A stretch of DNA of 64,000 nt, from NCBI GenBank assembly GCA_900539695.1, contig UQDG01000007.1, forward strand, positions 27,525 to 91,524, read 5' to 3'. Source of the stretch: an uncultured Oscillospiraceae bacterium (GTDB lineage: Bacteria; Bacillota; Clostridia; Oscillospirales; Ruminococcaceae). Of this stretch, positions 34,982 through 44,754 are shown piece after piece. The notes under the pieces are model-generated. The model was not told the DNA's origin, searched no databases, and saw nothing but the letters and a program-made list of their open reading frames with translations. The translations under genes and the position numbers were made by a program. Within the stretch, counting starts at the first letter, position 1; each line of letters begins with the position of its first letter.

Positions 34982-35224
34982 GAACGCGCACGGGCAGAGG
35001 ATGCCGCGGCGTCTGCGCTGACAGAAGCAGTTCTTGCCTTTGCCAAAGAGAACGGCTTCGAGCAGTTGAATCTGGAGGTGCGCAGCGACAATGCCCGCGC
35101 CATCAGACTGTATGAAAAATACGGCTTTCGGAAGCTGTGTACATTTCCGGATTTTTTCAAAATCGACGGTGAATCTATTGATTTTGACTTGATGAATCTT
35201 GAATTGACCTCAGCAGGCGACTAA
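34982..35224 (+). pseudogene. GNAT acetyltransferase, C-terminal fragment
   Basis: About 80 residues contain the classic GNAT C-terminal half, ALTEAVLAFAKENGFEQLNL, then VRSDNARAIRLYEKYGFRK. The acetyl-CoA-binding N-terminal half is missing because the fragment begins at the deletion junction with the coupling-protein remnant. The frame upstream is only the antisense of that remnant, so no functional product is expected. Confidence 0.75.
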
Positions 35225-35313
35225 CAAGGGCAAGCTGCGGTACGTTGACGGGCGGCCGATGGTCGCCCCTGCACACGCAATAAGGGAAGAATTCAATTTT
35301 TTGACGGTCTGAT

Positions 35314-36096
35314 TTAGTATCCCAGCGTTTTCAGCACACCTGCCACGTCATCGATCTGCGTGGCAAACTCTGCCTTTAAATCGGCAGGCGCAATGCGCAT
35401 CAGATAGGGGTGCGCCGCGGCACGGAGCATGGGGGCATCGTTGTAGCTGTCACCGAAGGCGTATGTATTTTCCTGCGGGATACCGAAATGCGCGCACAGC
35501 AAATGCAGCCCCTTGTCCTTGCCCGCCGCGGTAAAATCCAGCCAGTGCTCGCCCGTGATGGCGGCACCGATGCGGTCTTGCCAGAGGGGCAGGATTTCCT
35601 TGGCCGGAATGTTCATATCCCCTGCGGAGATGGCGGAAATCTGGGTCACATCTCCTTTTACCTCGCTGAAATCCTTCACGATACAGCAGCCCCCAAACTC
35701 AACGCCCACCGCGTCAAGATTCGCCTGGGCGGCAGCGGTTGGCACAAAATAATAGCGGCCTGTCGTAGTGCAGGCACGGGATACACAGTCCGTGCGCGTT
35801 CCCAGATAGGCGACCAGCTCAGCGCAAAGCGCCCGCGGCATAGGTATGGTATGCAGCAGCTTGCGGCCATAGCAGACATAGGCAGCATTCTCGGACATAT
35901 AGGCGATTTCGTCTGCCACGGGAGCAAACAGTTCACGCAGAGTGTCAAGGGGGCGGCCGCTCGCAGCGCAGAACAACACCCCGCAGTCATGCAGGCGGCG
36001 TATCTCGTCAAACACGGCGCAGGACAGTTCGGTCTGTCCCTCCGGCAGCAGGGTACCGTCCAGATCGCTGGCAACTAAGGTGTGAAACTGTATCAT
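35314..36096 (-). CDS. Cof-type HAD phosphatase
   Basis: The protein has 260 residues when started at the ATG whose complement ends at 36096, which has GGAAAGAAC upstream. HAD motifs: VASDLDGTLLPEG (nucleophile), FCAASGRPLDTL, a Lys in AAGKDKGLHL, and AFGDSYNDAPML. The large C2B cap is typical of the Cof/YbjI group, which removes phosphate from sugar phosphates or similar small molecules. It lies next to and on the same strand as the LicR-type regulator, so the two may share a transcript. The specific substrate is unknown. Confidence 0.85.
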   Translation of the reverse strand: MIQFHTLVASDLDGTLLPEGQTELSCAVFDEIRRLHDCGVLFCAASGRPLDTLRELFAPVADEIAYMSENAAYVCYGRKLLHTIPMPRALCAELVAYLGTRTDCVSRACTTTGRYYFVPTAAAQANLDAVGVEFGGCCIVKDFSEVKGDVTQISAISAGDMNIPAKEILPLWQDRIGAAITGEHWLDFTAAGKDKGLHLLCAHFGIPQENTYAFGDSYNDAPMLRAAAHPYLMRIAPADLKAEFATQIDDVAGVLKTLGY

Positions 36097-36156
36097 CCAA
36101 GTTCTTTCCTTTCCCGATTGGTCAATGCCATGCAATATGATGGCTGTGCGGTGAAA

Positions 36157-38067
36157 TCATTCCATACGCTCCACCAAAAAATCAATAAAGGCGGCGTAAT
36201 CTTTGCACAGAAGGGCACCCTTCAAATTGTTGCTGTCCAGCAAGATCATGGACAAAGGCTCAAAAATATCGTAAAAAATCTTGCGGTCATTGGGATTGAA
36301 GCTCAGCATGATCACAAGGCTGACGGCCGTGTCGTCCCAGCGGATGGGGGTACGGCTGACATATACAGCCATACAGGTGCGCGGGCTGCACATTTTCAGC
36401 GTGTGGGGGATTGCAAACTGCCCGAACGCCGTGGACGAAATACTCTCCCGCTCCATGACAGCGGCCTCAAACGCCGGGGTCGTGCAGCCCTGCGCCAGCA
36501 GGCGGCTGCACATGTGGTGGACTACTTCCTCCCGCGTGGTACAATGGGAGCCTGTTTCAAACAGCTCCGGCGTCAGGATAGCCGACAGGCTGCGGCGGAA
36601 GTTTTCACGCCGCGCCTGCGTGTTGATCTCCTCCACCTTGCGGTTCAGCGCCATAATGTCGGAGTTTGTCAAAAAAGGCGAGATAAGCACAAGCGGCATA
36701 TTCAGCACCCTGTGGGGCCGCACGGTGGAGATGATCAGCGCACTACCGGTAAGCTGGTCAAGAAGGCTCTCCTTTGTAAAGACATTGGTAAGCAGGATTT
36801 TACCCTCCATGCGGCGGCTGATGCGGTCCGCCAGGCTGCTGTCCATATTGTAGTAGCTGGGGCAGTACAGCACGGCGGGCACACGGTTTGCCAGTTCCTT
36901 CTGTGTTTCCAGCGCACCGCCCAGATGCAGCGCGATGTAGGCGATCTCATCCTCATCGAGCGTGATGCCTGTCTTTTCGCGGATGATGCCCGAAAGCTGC
37001 ACAGACACATCGTAAATCAGCGGGCAGCTCTGGCGTATCTCACTGACCAGCGGATTCTTGCAGAAGCTCCTGTTCTGCGCGCGCACCAACAGGTTGTGGG
37101 TATGCAGCGCAAAGCGGATGAAAAATTCCGGCTCGTCCAGATTGATGTCGTAAAAATCCTTTACGGTGTTGATGAGTTGGTGCACAAGGTCGGTGCAGTC
37201 GCTGCCGATATAGTCAGCAATGTTGTCGGGCGTGATGGCCGCATAGTCCAGCATCGAGGTACGGGAAACAAGCAGCAGCGCCATTTCATATTGCTCAGCT
37301 GCAGAGAAACGAATGCTGAAATTGCGGGCCAGCCTCTCGGTCAGCTCCTGCGCAAGCTTTTCATTCTGCGGGTCCAGCGGGTGCATAGTACTGGGGGCTT
37401 CTGTGTAAACGCAGCCGTTCTGTACACGGTTTATGGCGATGGCAATGTGCAAAAGCAGATTCAGTAGTGAATAGTCATTGATGAAGTAGTGGTTTTCGTT
37501 CAGCACATCCATGACATCCGCGCGTATTTTTTCAATGTCAATGCTGGGGAATGCAGCCTGCAGGGAGTCCGTGCTTGTAAACGCGCTGGCGGATTCATGG
37601 TACAACAGTCCGCTGAGCAGGCGGCGCTTGTTGCGTTCGCTGCCCGTCAGTGTCACGGTGTCCCCGCTGACGGCAAGGCTCAGGTCGTACTCCCTCGTCA
37701 GGCGGCGCATCTTGCCCATCAGGCCGTGAAAGGTCGTTGCGCTGATATAAATTTCATCGCACAGGTCGTACAGGTTCAGGCTGCCGCCCTTCTGTACAAG
37801 GCGGTTCAGGATGTAGGTGCAGCGGTCCTGCGCGTTCTGCGGGATGTCGTTCGGGCTTTGGTGCAGCATCTGCTGCGCCATAGCGGGTGCAATGCGGTAT
37901 CCTGTCGGCGTCGAGACGATGGCGTCCGGGTATTGCGCATTGACTGCATTGATATAGTTATGTACCGTGCGCACCGATACCCCCAGCGAATTGGCAAGCT
38001 GGGTGGCGTTGAGCTGCTGGTTCTGATCCAGCAATGTCTGCACGAGCTGGTTTTGCTTGCTAGCCAT
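36157..38067 (-). CDS. LicR/BglG-type PTS-responsive transcriptional regulator
   Basis: The protein has 636 residues from the ATG complement at 38067. An N-terminal HTH (residues about 1-60, LNATQLANSLGVSVRTVHNY) is followed by two PRD domains with the phosphorylatable His regions ALHTHNLLVRAQN and YIALHLGGALE, an EIIB-Gat-like part, and a C-terminal EIIA domain with GQFAIPHTLKMC. This is the LicR/MtlR layout: an activator controlled by phosphorylation by HPr and by the cognate EIIB. It is divergent from the PTS operon at 38493, with several TTGCAC dyads between them, and most likely activates that operon. Confidence 0.85.
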   Translation of the reverse strand: MASKQNQLVQTLLDQNQQLNATQLANSLGVSVRTVHNYINAVNAQYPDAIVSTPTGYRIAPAMAQQMLHQSPNDIPQNAQDRCTYILNRLVQKGGSLNLYDLCDEIYISATTFHGLMGKMRRLTREYDLSLAVSGDTVTLTGSERNKRRLLSGLLYHESASAFTSTDSLQAAFPSIDIEKIRADVMDVLNENHYFINDYSLLNLLLHIAIAINRVQNGCVYTEAPSTMHPLDPQNEKLAQELTERLARNFSIRFSAAEQYEMALLLVSRTSMLDYAAITPDNIADYIGSDCTDLVHQLINTVKDFYDINLDEPEFFIRFALHTHNLLVRAQNRSFCKNPLVSEIRQSCPLIYDVSVQLSGIIREKTGITLDEDEIAYIALHLGGALETQKELANRVPAVLYCPSYYNMDSSLADRISRRMEGKILLTNVFTKESLLDQLTGSALIISTVRPHRVLNMPLVLISPFLTNSDIMALNRKVEEINTQARRENFRRSLSAILTPELFETGSHCTTREEVVHHMCSRLLAQGCTTPAFEAAVMERESISSTAFGQFAIPHTLKMCSPRTCMAVYVSRTPIRWDDTAVSLVIMLSFNPNDRKIFYDIFEPLSMILLDSNNLKGALLCKDYAAFIDFLVERME

Positions 38068-38333
38068 GAACGGTGGATCCTTTCGTTTCGTTGAATGTGT
38101 GGCATAAATCGGCTTTTTCTCTCCGGGCGGGGCGCTGCTGTAACTGCCGTATTGCAGGGTGGGACACCCTGCCTTACTTTTATATTCATAGTATACCCCA
38201 ACCCTGCCCCAAAAGAAAAGCGGCAATTTTCACAGGGGGTCTGCAAAAAGCCGTACAAAATGCCAAAAAATATGCTTTTTCTGTTGCAAAAATCTGTAAA
38301 AGCTGCTTTTTTAAGCAGAGTGCACAAGTTTGG

Positions 38334-38416
38334 TGTGCAATTATTTTGCACATTGACAGATTGCACCAACGGTGTGCAAAAGTCGGGTTGCACTATGCAA
38401 AAAATTGCAGTATGCT
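38334..38416 (+). promoter_or_regulatory. PTS operon promoter with TTGCAC/GTGCAA dyads (regulator operator)
   Basis: Dyads: TGTGCAA (38334-38340) with TTGCACA (38346-38352); TTGCACC (38361-38367) with GGTGTGCAA (38371-38379). A likely promoter, TTGCAC (38388) and TATGCT (38411) with 17-bp spacing, overlaps a third TTGCACTATGCAA. The whole 38068-38492 gap contains no gene and must serve both the divergent regulator and the operon. Confidence 0.6.
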
Positions 38417-38492
38417 GAAAACACAGAAAGGGTCCTGGGTATGAAGACCCGCAAAAATATGAGGAATTTAACACGAAAGAGGTAAACAACTT

Positions 38493-38810
38493 ATGAAAAA
38501 GCACAATGTTCTGCTCGTCTGCGGTTCCGGCGCATCTTCCGGCTTTATGGCTGCCAACATCCGCAAGGCTGCCGCAGCCCGCGGCCTGTCCATCACTGTC
38601 AATGCACGCAGCGAGTCCACTGTTGAGGATTATGTCGATGAGATCGACTGCCTGATGATCGGGCCCCACCTCGCCTCTACTCTGCCCGATATGGAAGAGA
38701 TCTGCGAGGGTTATGATGTCAAGGTCGGCGTCATTGAGCAGGCTGCCTACGCACGCCTGAACGGCGAGGCTGCGCTGGATCAGATCCTTGGCATGTTCGG
38801 CGAGGCCTGA
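38493..38810 (+). CDS. PTS lactose/cellobiose-type EIIB subunit
   Basis: This 105-residue protein has the phosphocysteine loop NVLLVCGSGASSGFMA near the N-terminus (Cys10), followed by a Rossmann-like small domain, typical of EIIB of the lac/cel (Lac) family. It accepts phosphate from EIIA and gives it to the sugar during transport by EIIC. It is the first gene of the operon IIB-IIC-IIA-GH1, downstream of the dyad-rich promoter. Full length for the family. Confidence 0.88.
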   Translation: MKKHNVLLVCGSGASSGFMAANIRKAAAARGLSITVNARSESTVEDYVDEIDCLMIGPHLASTLPDMEEICEGYDVKVGVIEQAAYARLNGEAALDQILGMFGEA

Positions 38811-38892
38811 TACTCTACGGTACCAAGCAGGGAAGCGGCCCTGCACTAAATAGTGCTGCCGACCATCGGCAGCATAAATGAGGAGGAAACCA

Positions 38893-40143
38893 ATGGATAA
38901 ACTCATTAAATGGCTCGAAAATTCTTTCGCGCCGAAACTGCAAAAGATCACGAACCTGACTTGGATCGTGGTCATCAAGGACTCGATGATGCAGCTGCTG
39001 CCCTTCATTCTGGCAGGCTCTATCTTCTGCGTCGGCACCATCCTGAACGACTACATTCCCGCTCTGCCCAGCTTCTGGACTCCCTTCGGCTGGACGATGA
39101 GCAAGATCGGCCTGATGGCCTCCTTCCTGATCCCCTTTAACTACTGCGAGAAAAAGCGCTTCCGTAAGCAGCGCATCCTCGCGGGCTTCACGGGCATGAT
39201 GCTCTTTATGATCTGCATCGACCCGCAGTCTGCGGAGGAAATGGGCCAGGGCCACTCCCTGTACGGTGCCAACGGTATGTTCGTTGCCATCTTCACCGGC
39301 ATTATCGTTGGTCTGGTCTTTGGTGCGTTCGCTAAGTTCTCTTTCTTCAAAGAGGATTCCGTCATTCCCGACTTCGTTCGTCAGTGGTTTGACTCCCTGC
39401 TGCCCATCATGCTTCTGATCGCGGGCGGCTGGCTGATCGTTCAGGTCGCCGGTGTCGATGTTGCCGGTGCTGTGCAGGCCGTCTTTATGCCGTTGCAGAG
39501 TGCTTTGACCTCTCCTGTCGGCTTCGTGTTCTTCTGCTTCCTGAAGTGCTTCATCTACTCCATGGGTATCTCCACTTGGGTGCTTACCCCTGTTGATGAG
39601 CCTGTCAAGCTGGCTGTTATCACCGCCAACCTGGAGCTGGTCGCTGCTGGCATTGCCACCTACCAGAACCTGGGCATCTTTACCGAGACCTTCATGTTCT
39701 GCACCTATCTGTGGATCGGCGGTGTCGGCTGCACGCTGTCCCTCTGCCTGTTGATGATGTTCATCTGCAAATCCAGCGAGCTGAAGGCCCTTGGCCGAGC
39801 CTGCGTCGTGCCCGGCATCTTCAATATCAACGAGCCCATCATCTTCGGCGCCATCGCCTGGAACCCCCTGCTGATGCTGCCTATGTGGCTTCAGGGCATC
39901 ATCCTTCCCATCGTGACCTACATCTTCACGAAGGTCATCCCGTTTGCCCCCATCCCGCGCATCCAGTTCGACCTGTGGTACTGCCCGTACCCCATCAGCA
40001 CCTTTATCGCTACGCAGGGCAGCATCACCGGCGTGATCTTCGCCATCCTGACCTTTGTTCTCTCTGCCGTCATCTGGTTCCCGTTCGTGAAGGCCTATGA
40101 CGACCAGAAGGTCAAGGAAGAGACTGCCGCCATCAAGGCCTGA
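38893..40143 (+). CDS. PTS cellobiose/beta-glucoside-type EIIC permease
   Basis: The protein has 416 residues from the ATG at 38893 behind GAGGAGGAAA. There are about ten hydrophobic segments. VVIKDSMMQLLPFILAGSIF near the N-terminus and PGIFNINEPIIFGAIAWNPL in the C-terminal half are the conserved EIIC regions; the NEPI(I/M)FG motif carries the sugar-binding residues. It brings the sugar, probably cellobiose or another beta-glucoside, through the membrane while EIIB phosphorylates it. It is 82 bases after EIIB and is followed by a hairpin before EIIA. Confidence 0.9.
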   Translation: MDKLIKWLENSFAPKLQKITNLTWIVVIKDSMMQLLPFILAGSIFCVGTILNDYIPALPSFWTPFGWTMSKIGLMASFLIPFNYCEKKRFRKQRILAGFTGMMLFMICIDPQSAEEMGQGHSLYGANGMFVAIFTGIIVGLVFGAFAKFSFFKEDSVIPDFVRQWFDSLLPIMLLIAGGWLIVQVAGVDVAGAVQAVFMPLQSALTSPVGFVFFCFLKCFIYSMGISTWVLTPVDEPVKLAVITANLELVAAGIATYQNLGIFTETFMFCTYLWIGGVGCTLSLCLLMMFICKSSELKALGRACVVPGIFNINEPIIFGAIAWNPLLMLPMWLQGIILPIVTYIFTKVIPFAPIPRIQFDLWYCPYPISTFIATQGSITGVIFAILTFVLSAVIWFPFVKAYDDQKVKEETAAIKA

Positions 40144-40198
40144 TAGCCGCAAAACGCTTACAGGTGCCGCTTGATCTGTAAGTTGAAAGTGAAAAAAG

Positions 40199-40237
40199 TA
40201 CCGTCCGGCCGGCTCTACTCGACCGGGCGGTATTTTC
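40199..40237 (+). terminator. Intra-operon hairpin with short T tail
   Basis: TACCGTCCGG / CCGGGCGGTA is a 10-bp stem with one G-U pair, followed by TTTTC. It lies between the EIIC and EIIA genes, so it probably acts as a partial terminator or RNA-stability element rather than ending the operon. Confidence 0.55.
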
Positions 40238-40308
40238 ATCAGGGCGCAGTCACACAACATCCTGTAAGTCACACGATTTAACCATAACGAATACAAAGGA
40301 GCATTTTT

Positions 40309-40707
40309 ATGGAAGAGGAAAAGAGCCCGATGACGGGTATGACCCAGGAAGAAAAAGACGAATATGTCATGGGCAAGGCCATGGATATCATCATGGGCTC
40401 CGGTGACGCTCGCCTGCACGCCAGCAAGGCTATGGACCACATTGCCAAGGGTGAGCTGGACGAGGCCAAGGCTGAGCTGAAAGAGGCTGACAAGCTGCAG
40501 GCCGAGGCCCACAATGTTCAGACCGAGATGATCCAGGGCGACATTCGCGGCGGTGATGAGAAGATGGGCTACTATGTCCTGTTTGCCCACGCACAGGATA
40601 CCCTTATGACGATCCAGGTTGAGATCAACATGACCAAGAGTATGCTGAAGATCGCCAAAAACTATGAAAAGCGTCTTGCCGACCTTGAGGCCAAGGCGCA
40701 GGGCTGA
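40309..40707 (+). CDS. PTS lactose/cellobiose-type EIIA subunit
   Basis: This 132-residue, mostly helical protein has VMGKAMDIIMGSGDARLHAS near the N-terminus and YVLFAHAQDTLMTIQVEI, in which the His of FAHAQD is the phosphorylation site of the Lac-family EIIA three-helix bundle. It relays phosphate from HPr to EIIB. An AAAGGAG ribosome binding site precedes the ATG. It is followed after 22 bases by the GH1 gene. Confidence 0.88.
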   Translation: MEEEKSPMTGMTQEEKDEYVMGKAMDIIMGSGDARLHASKAMDHIAKGELDEAKAELKEADKLQAEAHNVQTEMIQGDIRGGDEKMGYYVLFAHAQDTLMTIQVEINMTKSMLKIAKNYEKRLADLEAKAQG

Positions 40708-40714
40708 TTTTTGA

Positions 40715-42181
<1,467 letters not shown>

Positions 42182-42190
42182 GGAAGCTTT

Positions 42191-42219
42191 TTGACAAAAG
42201 CAAAATATCCGATTACAAT
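42191..42219 (+). promoter_or_regulatory. Predicted promoter of the DMT transporter gene
   Basis: TTGACA at 42191-42196 and TACAAT at 42214-42219 have 17-bp spacing. The GTG start at 42232 is only 12 bases after the -10 box, so the transcript would be leaderless or nearly so. Confidence 0.6.
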
Positions 42220-42231
42220 GGAGTACGGACT

Positions 42232-43134
42232 GTGAAACAAAAGGAAACAGCAGCAGTACTGATGGTGCTGCTGGCAGCGGCCTGCTGGGGCGCAAACGGC
42301 ATCTTTATCAATATCCTGACGGCCTACGGCGTCAACGGCACCCAAATGACCCTCGTGCGTATGGCCTCGATGGCCATTCTGACAGGCATCTGGCTGGCGG
42401 CGAAAAACCCCGCCGCGCTGAAGATCGACCTGCGGGACCTTGTCTGGTTCGTCCCGGCAGGTGCATTGGGGCTGTTTATGTTCGGCCTGTTCTACACCTA
42501 CTCCATCCAGCTTGTGGGTATGGGCACGGCTGCCGTGCTCATCTACCTTATGCCGTCCCTTGTCATGCTGTTCAGCGTCGTGTTTCTGCATGAAAAGTTC
42601 ACCCCCGGCAAGGGGCTGTGCCTTGTGCTCAGCCTGCTGGGCTGTGCGTTAGTCAGCGGCGTGGCAGGCGGCGTGACGCTGGATGCGGGCGGTGTGGCCT
42701 ACGGTCTCGGTGCCGCGCTGTGCTACACGCTGCAGAATATTCTGCTGGCCACCAAGCTGAAAAAGTACAGCCCGATGACAAATTTGTTTTACATGTTCCT
42801 TTTCAGTGCAGCGGCAAGCCTTGTGTTTACCGCCGCCGCAGGTGAGCTGCCGGGCGTTGCCTATATCCTGACAACGCCCGGTGCGCTGGCCGCCAACCTC
42901 GGGTTGGGGCTGGTGTGCTCTCTGGCGGCGCAGTGGCTGTACACCGCCGCGCTGAAAGCCATCCCCGCCAGCCGTGCGTCCATTGCCGCCACCTTTGAGC
43001 CTGTGGCCGCCGCGCTGTTCGGGCTGGTATTGTTCGGGCAGAAGATGGATACATTCGGCGTAGCCGGCATTGTGTGCGAGATCGCCGCGCTGGTGATTTT
43101 GCAGCTGCCGGCCCCCGCAAAACGGAAAGGATAA
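42232..43134 (+). CDS. DMT/EamA-family transporter
   Basis: This 300-residue protein has ten hydrophobic segments arranged as two EamA repeats: LLAAACWGANGIFINILTAYG in the first, GLGAALCYTLQNILLATKLKK at the start of the second, and ASIAATFEPVAAALFGLVLF in the ninth helix (the E-P pair is typical). It is an inner-membrane exporter of metabolites; substrate unknown. The GTG start is chosen by the first in-frame codon after a strong promoter; an internal ATG at 42262 would cut into helix 1. It is closely followed by a small membrane protein gene. Confidence 0.82.
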   Translation: MKQKETAAVLMVLLAAACWGANGIFINILTAYGVNGTQMTLVRMASMAILTGIWLAAKNPAALKIDLRDLVWFVPAGALGLFMFGLFYTYSIQLVGMGTAAVLIYLMPSLVMLFSVVFLHEKFTPGKGLCLVLSLLGCALVSGVAGGVTLDAGGVAYGLGAALCYTLQNILLATKLKKYSPMTNLFYMFLFSAAASLVFTAAAGELPGVAYILTTPGALAANLGLGLVCSLAAQWLYTAALKAIPASRASIAATFEPVAAALFGLVLFGQKMDTFGVAGIVCEIAALVILQLPAPAKRKG

Positions 43135-43138
43135 GCAA

Positions 43139-43576
43139 ATGGCAAAGAAACAGACCCCCACGGCACAGGATTACCACAAGAGTGAGACCTACAAGAACGC
43201 TGATGCCGAGACCCGCCGCAATCTGTACCGTTATAAAACCGAGCTGAACATCACAGACGAGCAGATGAACTGGCTGATGGCCTTGGAGGACGTGCGCCTG
43301 ACCCCGAAGGAGCAGCGCCGCAAGGGCAATGCCACCGCGGAAATGATGGTGATCGGCTCGACGGTCACCTTTTTGCTGGCCGCCAATGTGGAGCAGCGTG
43401 CGTTTATGCTGATTGCCAGCGTATTCTTCATCTTTGCCGCGGGGCTGTACCTGTCCGGCGCCCTGAACCCCTACAGCATTGCCATCCGCAAAATGAAAAA
43501 GCAACTGAAAGCTTACCCAAAAGTTCCGTCCTTTAAAGAGTGGAGCAAACCAGCCGACGAGGACGACAACGAATAA
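43139..43576 (+). CDS. Hypothetical protein with two membrane segments
   Basis: This 145-residue protein has a charged N-terminal half (HKSETYKNADAETRRNLYR and so on), two hydrophobic helices about residues 68-105 (EMMVIGSTVTFLLAANV and AFMLIASVFFIFAAGLYLSG) and a basic then acidic C-terminus. It begins four bases after the stop of the DMT transporter gene and is followed by a terminator, so the two genes form a unit. No family is recognised. Confidence 0.65.
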   Translation: MAKKQTPTAQDYHKSETYKNADAETRRNLYRYKTELNITDEQMNWLMALEDVRLTPKEQRRKGNATAEMMVIGSTVTFLLAANVEQRAFMLIASVFFIFAAGLYLSGALNPYSIAIRKMKKQLKAYPKVPSFKEWSKPADEDDNE

Positions 43577-43620
43577 GCCATTCCCTTGCTGAGTTACACA
43601 GCATTCCTCATATTACACAA

Positions 43621-43653
43621 AGCCCCTGCCGCAGCACTGCGGCAGGGGCTTTG
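43621..43653. terminator. Bidirectional terminator
   Basis: AGCCCCTGCCGCAG / CTGCGGCAGGGGCT is a perfect 14-bp stem with a 2-base loop, flanked by AAA on the left and TTT on the right. It ends the transporter unit just before the second attachment site. Confidence 0.85.
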
Positions 43654-43717
43654 TGCCGTAGTGCGCCCAGCATGCTTTTACGGTAAATGATCAAATGAGC
43701 GAATCGTGCAAGTCCCC

Positions 43718-43728
43718 ACGATGAAGCC
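43718..43728 (+). other. Attachment site core between the two tandem elements
   Basis: ACGATGAAGCC within a duplicate of the lysS 3' end (TCCCCACGATGAAGCCTG and on through TGTGGATTGA at 43738). No lysS body is attached to it. It is the junction between the first (33900-43718) and second (43718-63563) elements. Confidence 0.82.
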
Positions 43729-43879
43729 TGTGGATTGAAATTTGACGTATAATCGCTATAAAATGGTGTAAAAATGCGAATTTCTGACACCATTACACCA
43801 CTACTACACCAACTTTTCCTATTTTATATAAAGGAGCCTTACAAATAGTGGTGTAAAAACGCCCTGCAAATAGTCCTAA

Positions 43880-43911
43880 GCCCCCAAGCCTGACCCGCTT
43901 GGGGGCTTTTT
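43880..43911 (+). terminator. Element-borne terminator, copy 2
   Basis: GCCCCCAAGC / GCTTGGGGGC stem and T tail, identical to the copy at 34062. Confidence 0.9.
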
Positions 43912-43924
43912 GTATACGGTGAAC

Positions 43925-43953
43925 TTGACAGTTTGGCAAAAAACCTCTACAAT
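43925..43953 (+). promoter_or_regulatory. Predicted left-end promoter, copy 2
   Basis: TTGACA at 43925-43930 and TACAAT at 43948-43953 have 17-bp spacing and lie 16 bases before the ATG of the JAB-like gene. Confidence 0.65.
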
Positions 43954-43969
43954 AAAATTAGGTGATAGG

Positions 43970-44539
43970 ATGATTTTAGAGTTTCAGCGCTATGGGCGAA
44001 ATAAAGAAACCACGGTTGACAGCAGTTATATCAGCGGTGGAGAGTACCGCCGCAAATTTGATAGTATTATAGACAACGCAGCCGTCAGCCGCATCCTGTA
44101 CAGCAAGGCCAAAGAAATGCTGCTGCACCGCAGCGGCACGTTGTTTGAAGATATGTACTGGTTCGATGGTGCAAGCGGTGCTGTCCTTGCCAGCGTCTTA
44201 GACGAGACAGCCGAAGAACAAATCGGCTACACAACGGCTGTTGCCCGCGCCATTGATGGCGTTGTAAACCTGATTGCAATGCACACGCATCCGAACAGTA
44301 TGCCGCCGAGCATTGCAGATTTCAATTCGGCCTTCCGGCATAAATACGCTGTGAGCATCGTAATTTGTCACGATGGTTCGGTCTATATTTACGCATCCGC
44401 ACAGGAAGTCCCAGAATATTTGTACAAATTGTATGTAGAAAATTTTCTCCGAATCGGGTATACTGATAAAGAGGCACAGTTAGCTGCCTTAGATAAAATT
44501 AAGCAATCCTACGACATTGATTACTGTGAGGTGAGATGA
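43970..44539 (+). CDS. JAB/RadC-like putative metalloprotein
   Basis: The protein has 189 residues from the ATG at 43970; it could begin further upstream at a TTG, but the ATG follows the promoter and AGGTGATAGG. Near residue 105-120 it has MHTHPNSMPPSIADFNSA, close to the HxHP(x)nSxxD zinc motif of JAMM/MPN and RadC domains, but with nine instead of ten residues between the second His and the Asp. The upstream part includes VDSSYISGGEYRRKFDSI. The function is unknown; a deubiquitinase-like or DNA-repair-associated fold is possible. It occupies the same slot as the unrelated membrane protein at 34184. Confidence 0.55.
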   Translation: MILEFQRYGRNKETTVDSSYISGGEYRRKFDSIIDNAAVSRILYSKAKEMLLHRSGTLFEDMYWFDGASGAVLASVLDETAEEQIGYTTAVARAIDGVVNLIAMHTHPNSMPPSIADFNSAFRHKYAVSIVICHDGSVYIYASAQEVPEYLYKLYVENFLRIGYTDKEAQLAALDKIKQSYDIDYCEVR

Positions 44540-44540
44540 T

Positions 44541-44714
44541 ATGAAAGAGTATTATGAAGATGACCGCTGCATTATCCCCGAAGAAATCAAGAAAATGAGC
44601 AACGAGGAACTCCAGAAGAAGATTGCGCAATTTGAGCAGGCCGGAAAGACGCATAAGGCCGCGCAAGTACCGTATCGTCCGACCCGTGTAACACTACCGT
44701 ATCATTTGGCATAA
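44541..44714 (+). CDS. Conserved 57-residue element protein, copy 2
   Basis: Nearly identical to the protein at 34611, with the same length and the central stretch CIIPEEIKKMSNEELQKK. The start lies one base after the stop of the JAB-like gene, so the two are probably co-translated. Conservation in both left ends while the upstream gene differs suggests that it belongs to the element backbone. Function unknown. Confidence 0.62.
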   Translation: MKEYYEDDRCIIPEEIKKMSNEELQKKIAQFEQAGKTHKAAQVPYRPTRVTLPYHLA

Positions 44715-44754
44715 TATAATACAAGTGGCTGCCCTTTCGTGGGGTAGCCCTTTT

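Larger units (their letters stand above)
43714..43931 (+). repeat. Element left-end direct repeat, copy 2
   Basis: Same length (218 bases) and order of parts as 33896-34113, at a constant offset of 9818: lysS tail, ACACCA-type repeats, terminator and -35 box. Differences are few, mainly just before the terminator. Confidence 0.85.

Noticed and set aside
34825-35160. A 111-codon minus-strand open frame as a real gene
   Set aside because: It is a chance chimera: the first 60 codons are the antisense of a GNAT fragment and the last 51 are a coupling-protein remnant.
40199-40237. End of the PTS operon at this hairpin
   Set aside because: EIIA and the GH1 gene directly downstream are needed for the same pathway, no clear promoter is seen between, and the T tail is short. 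A partial terminator is more likely.
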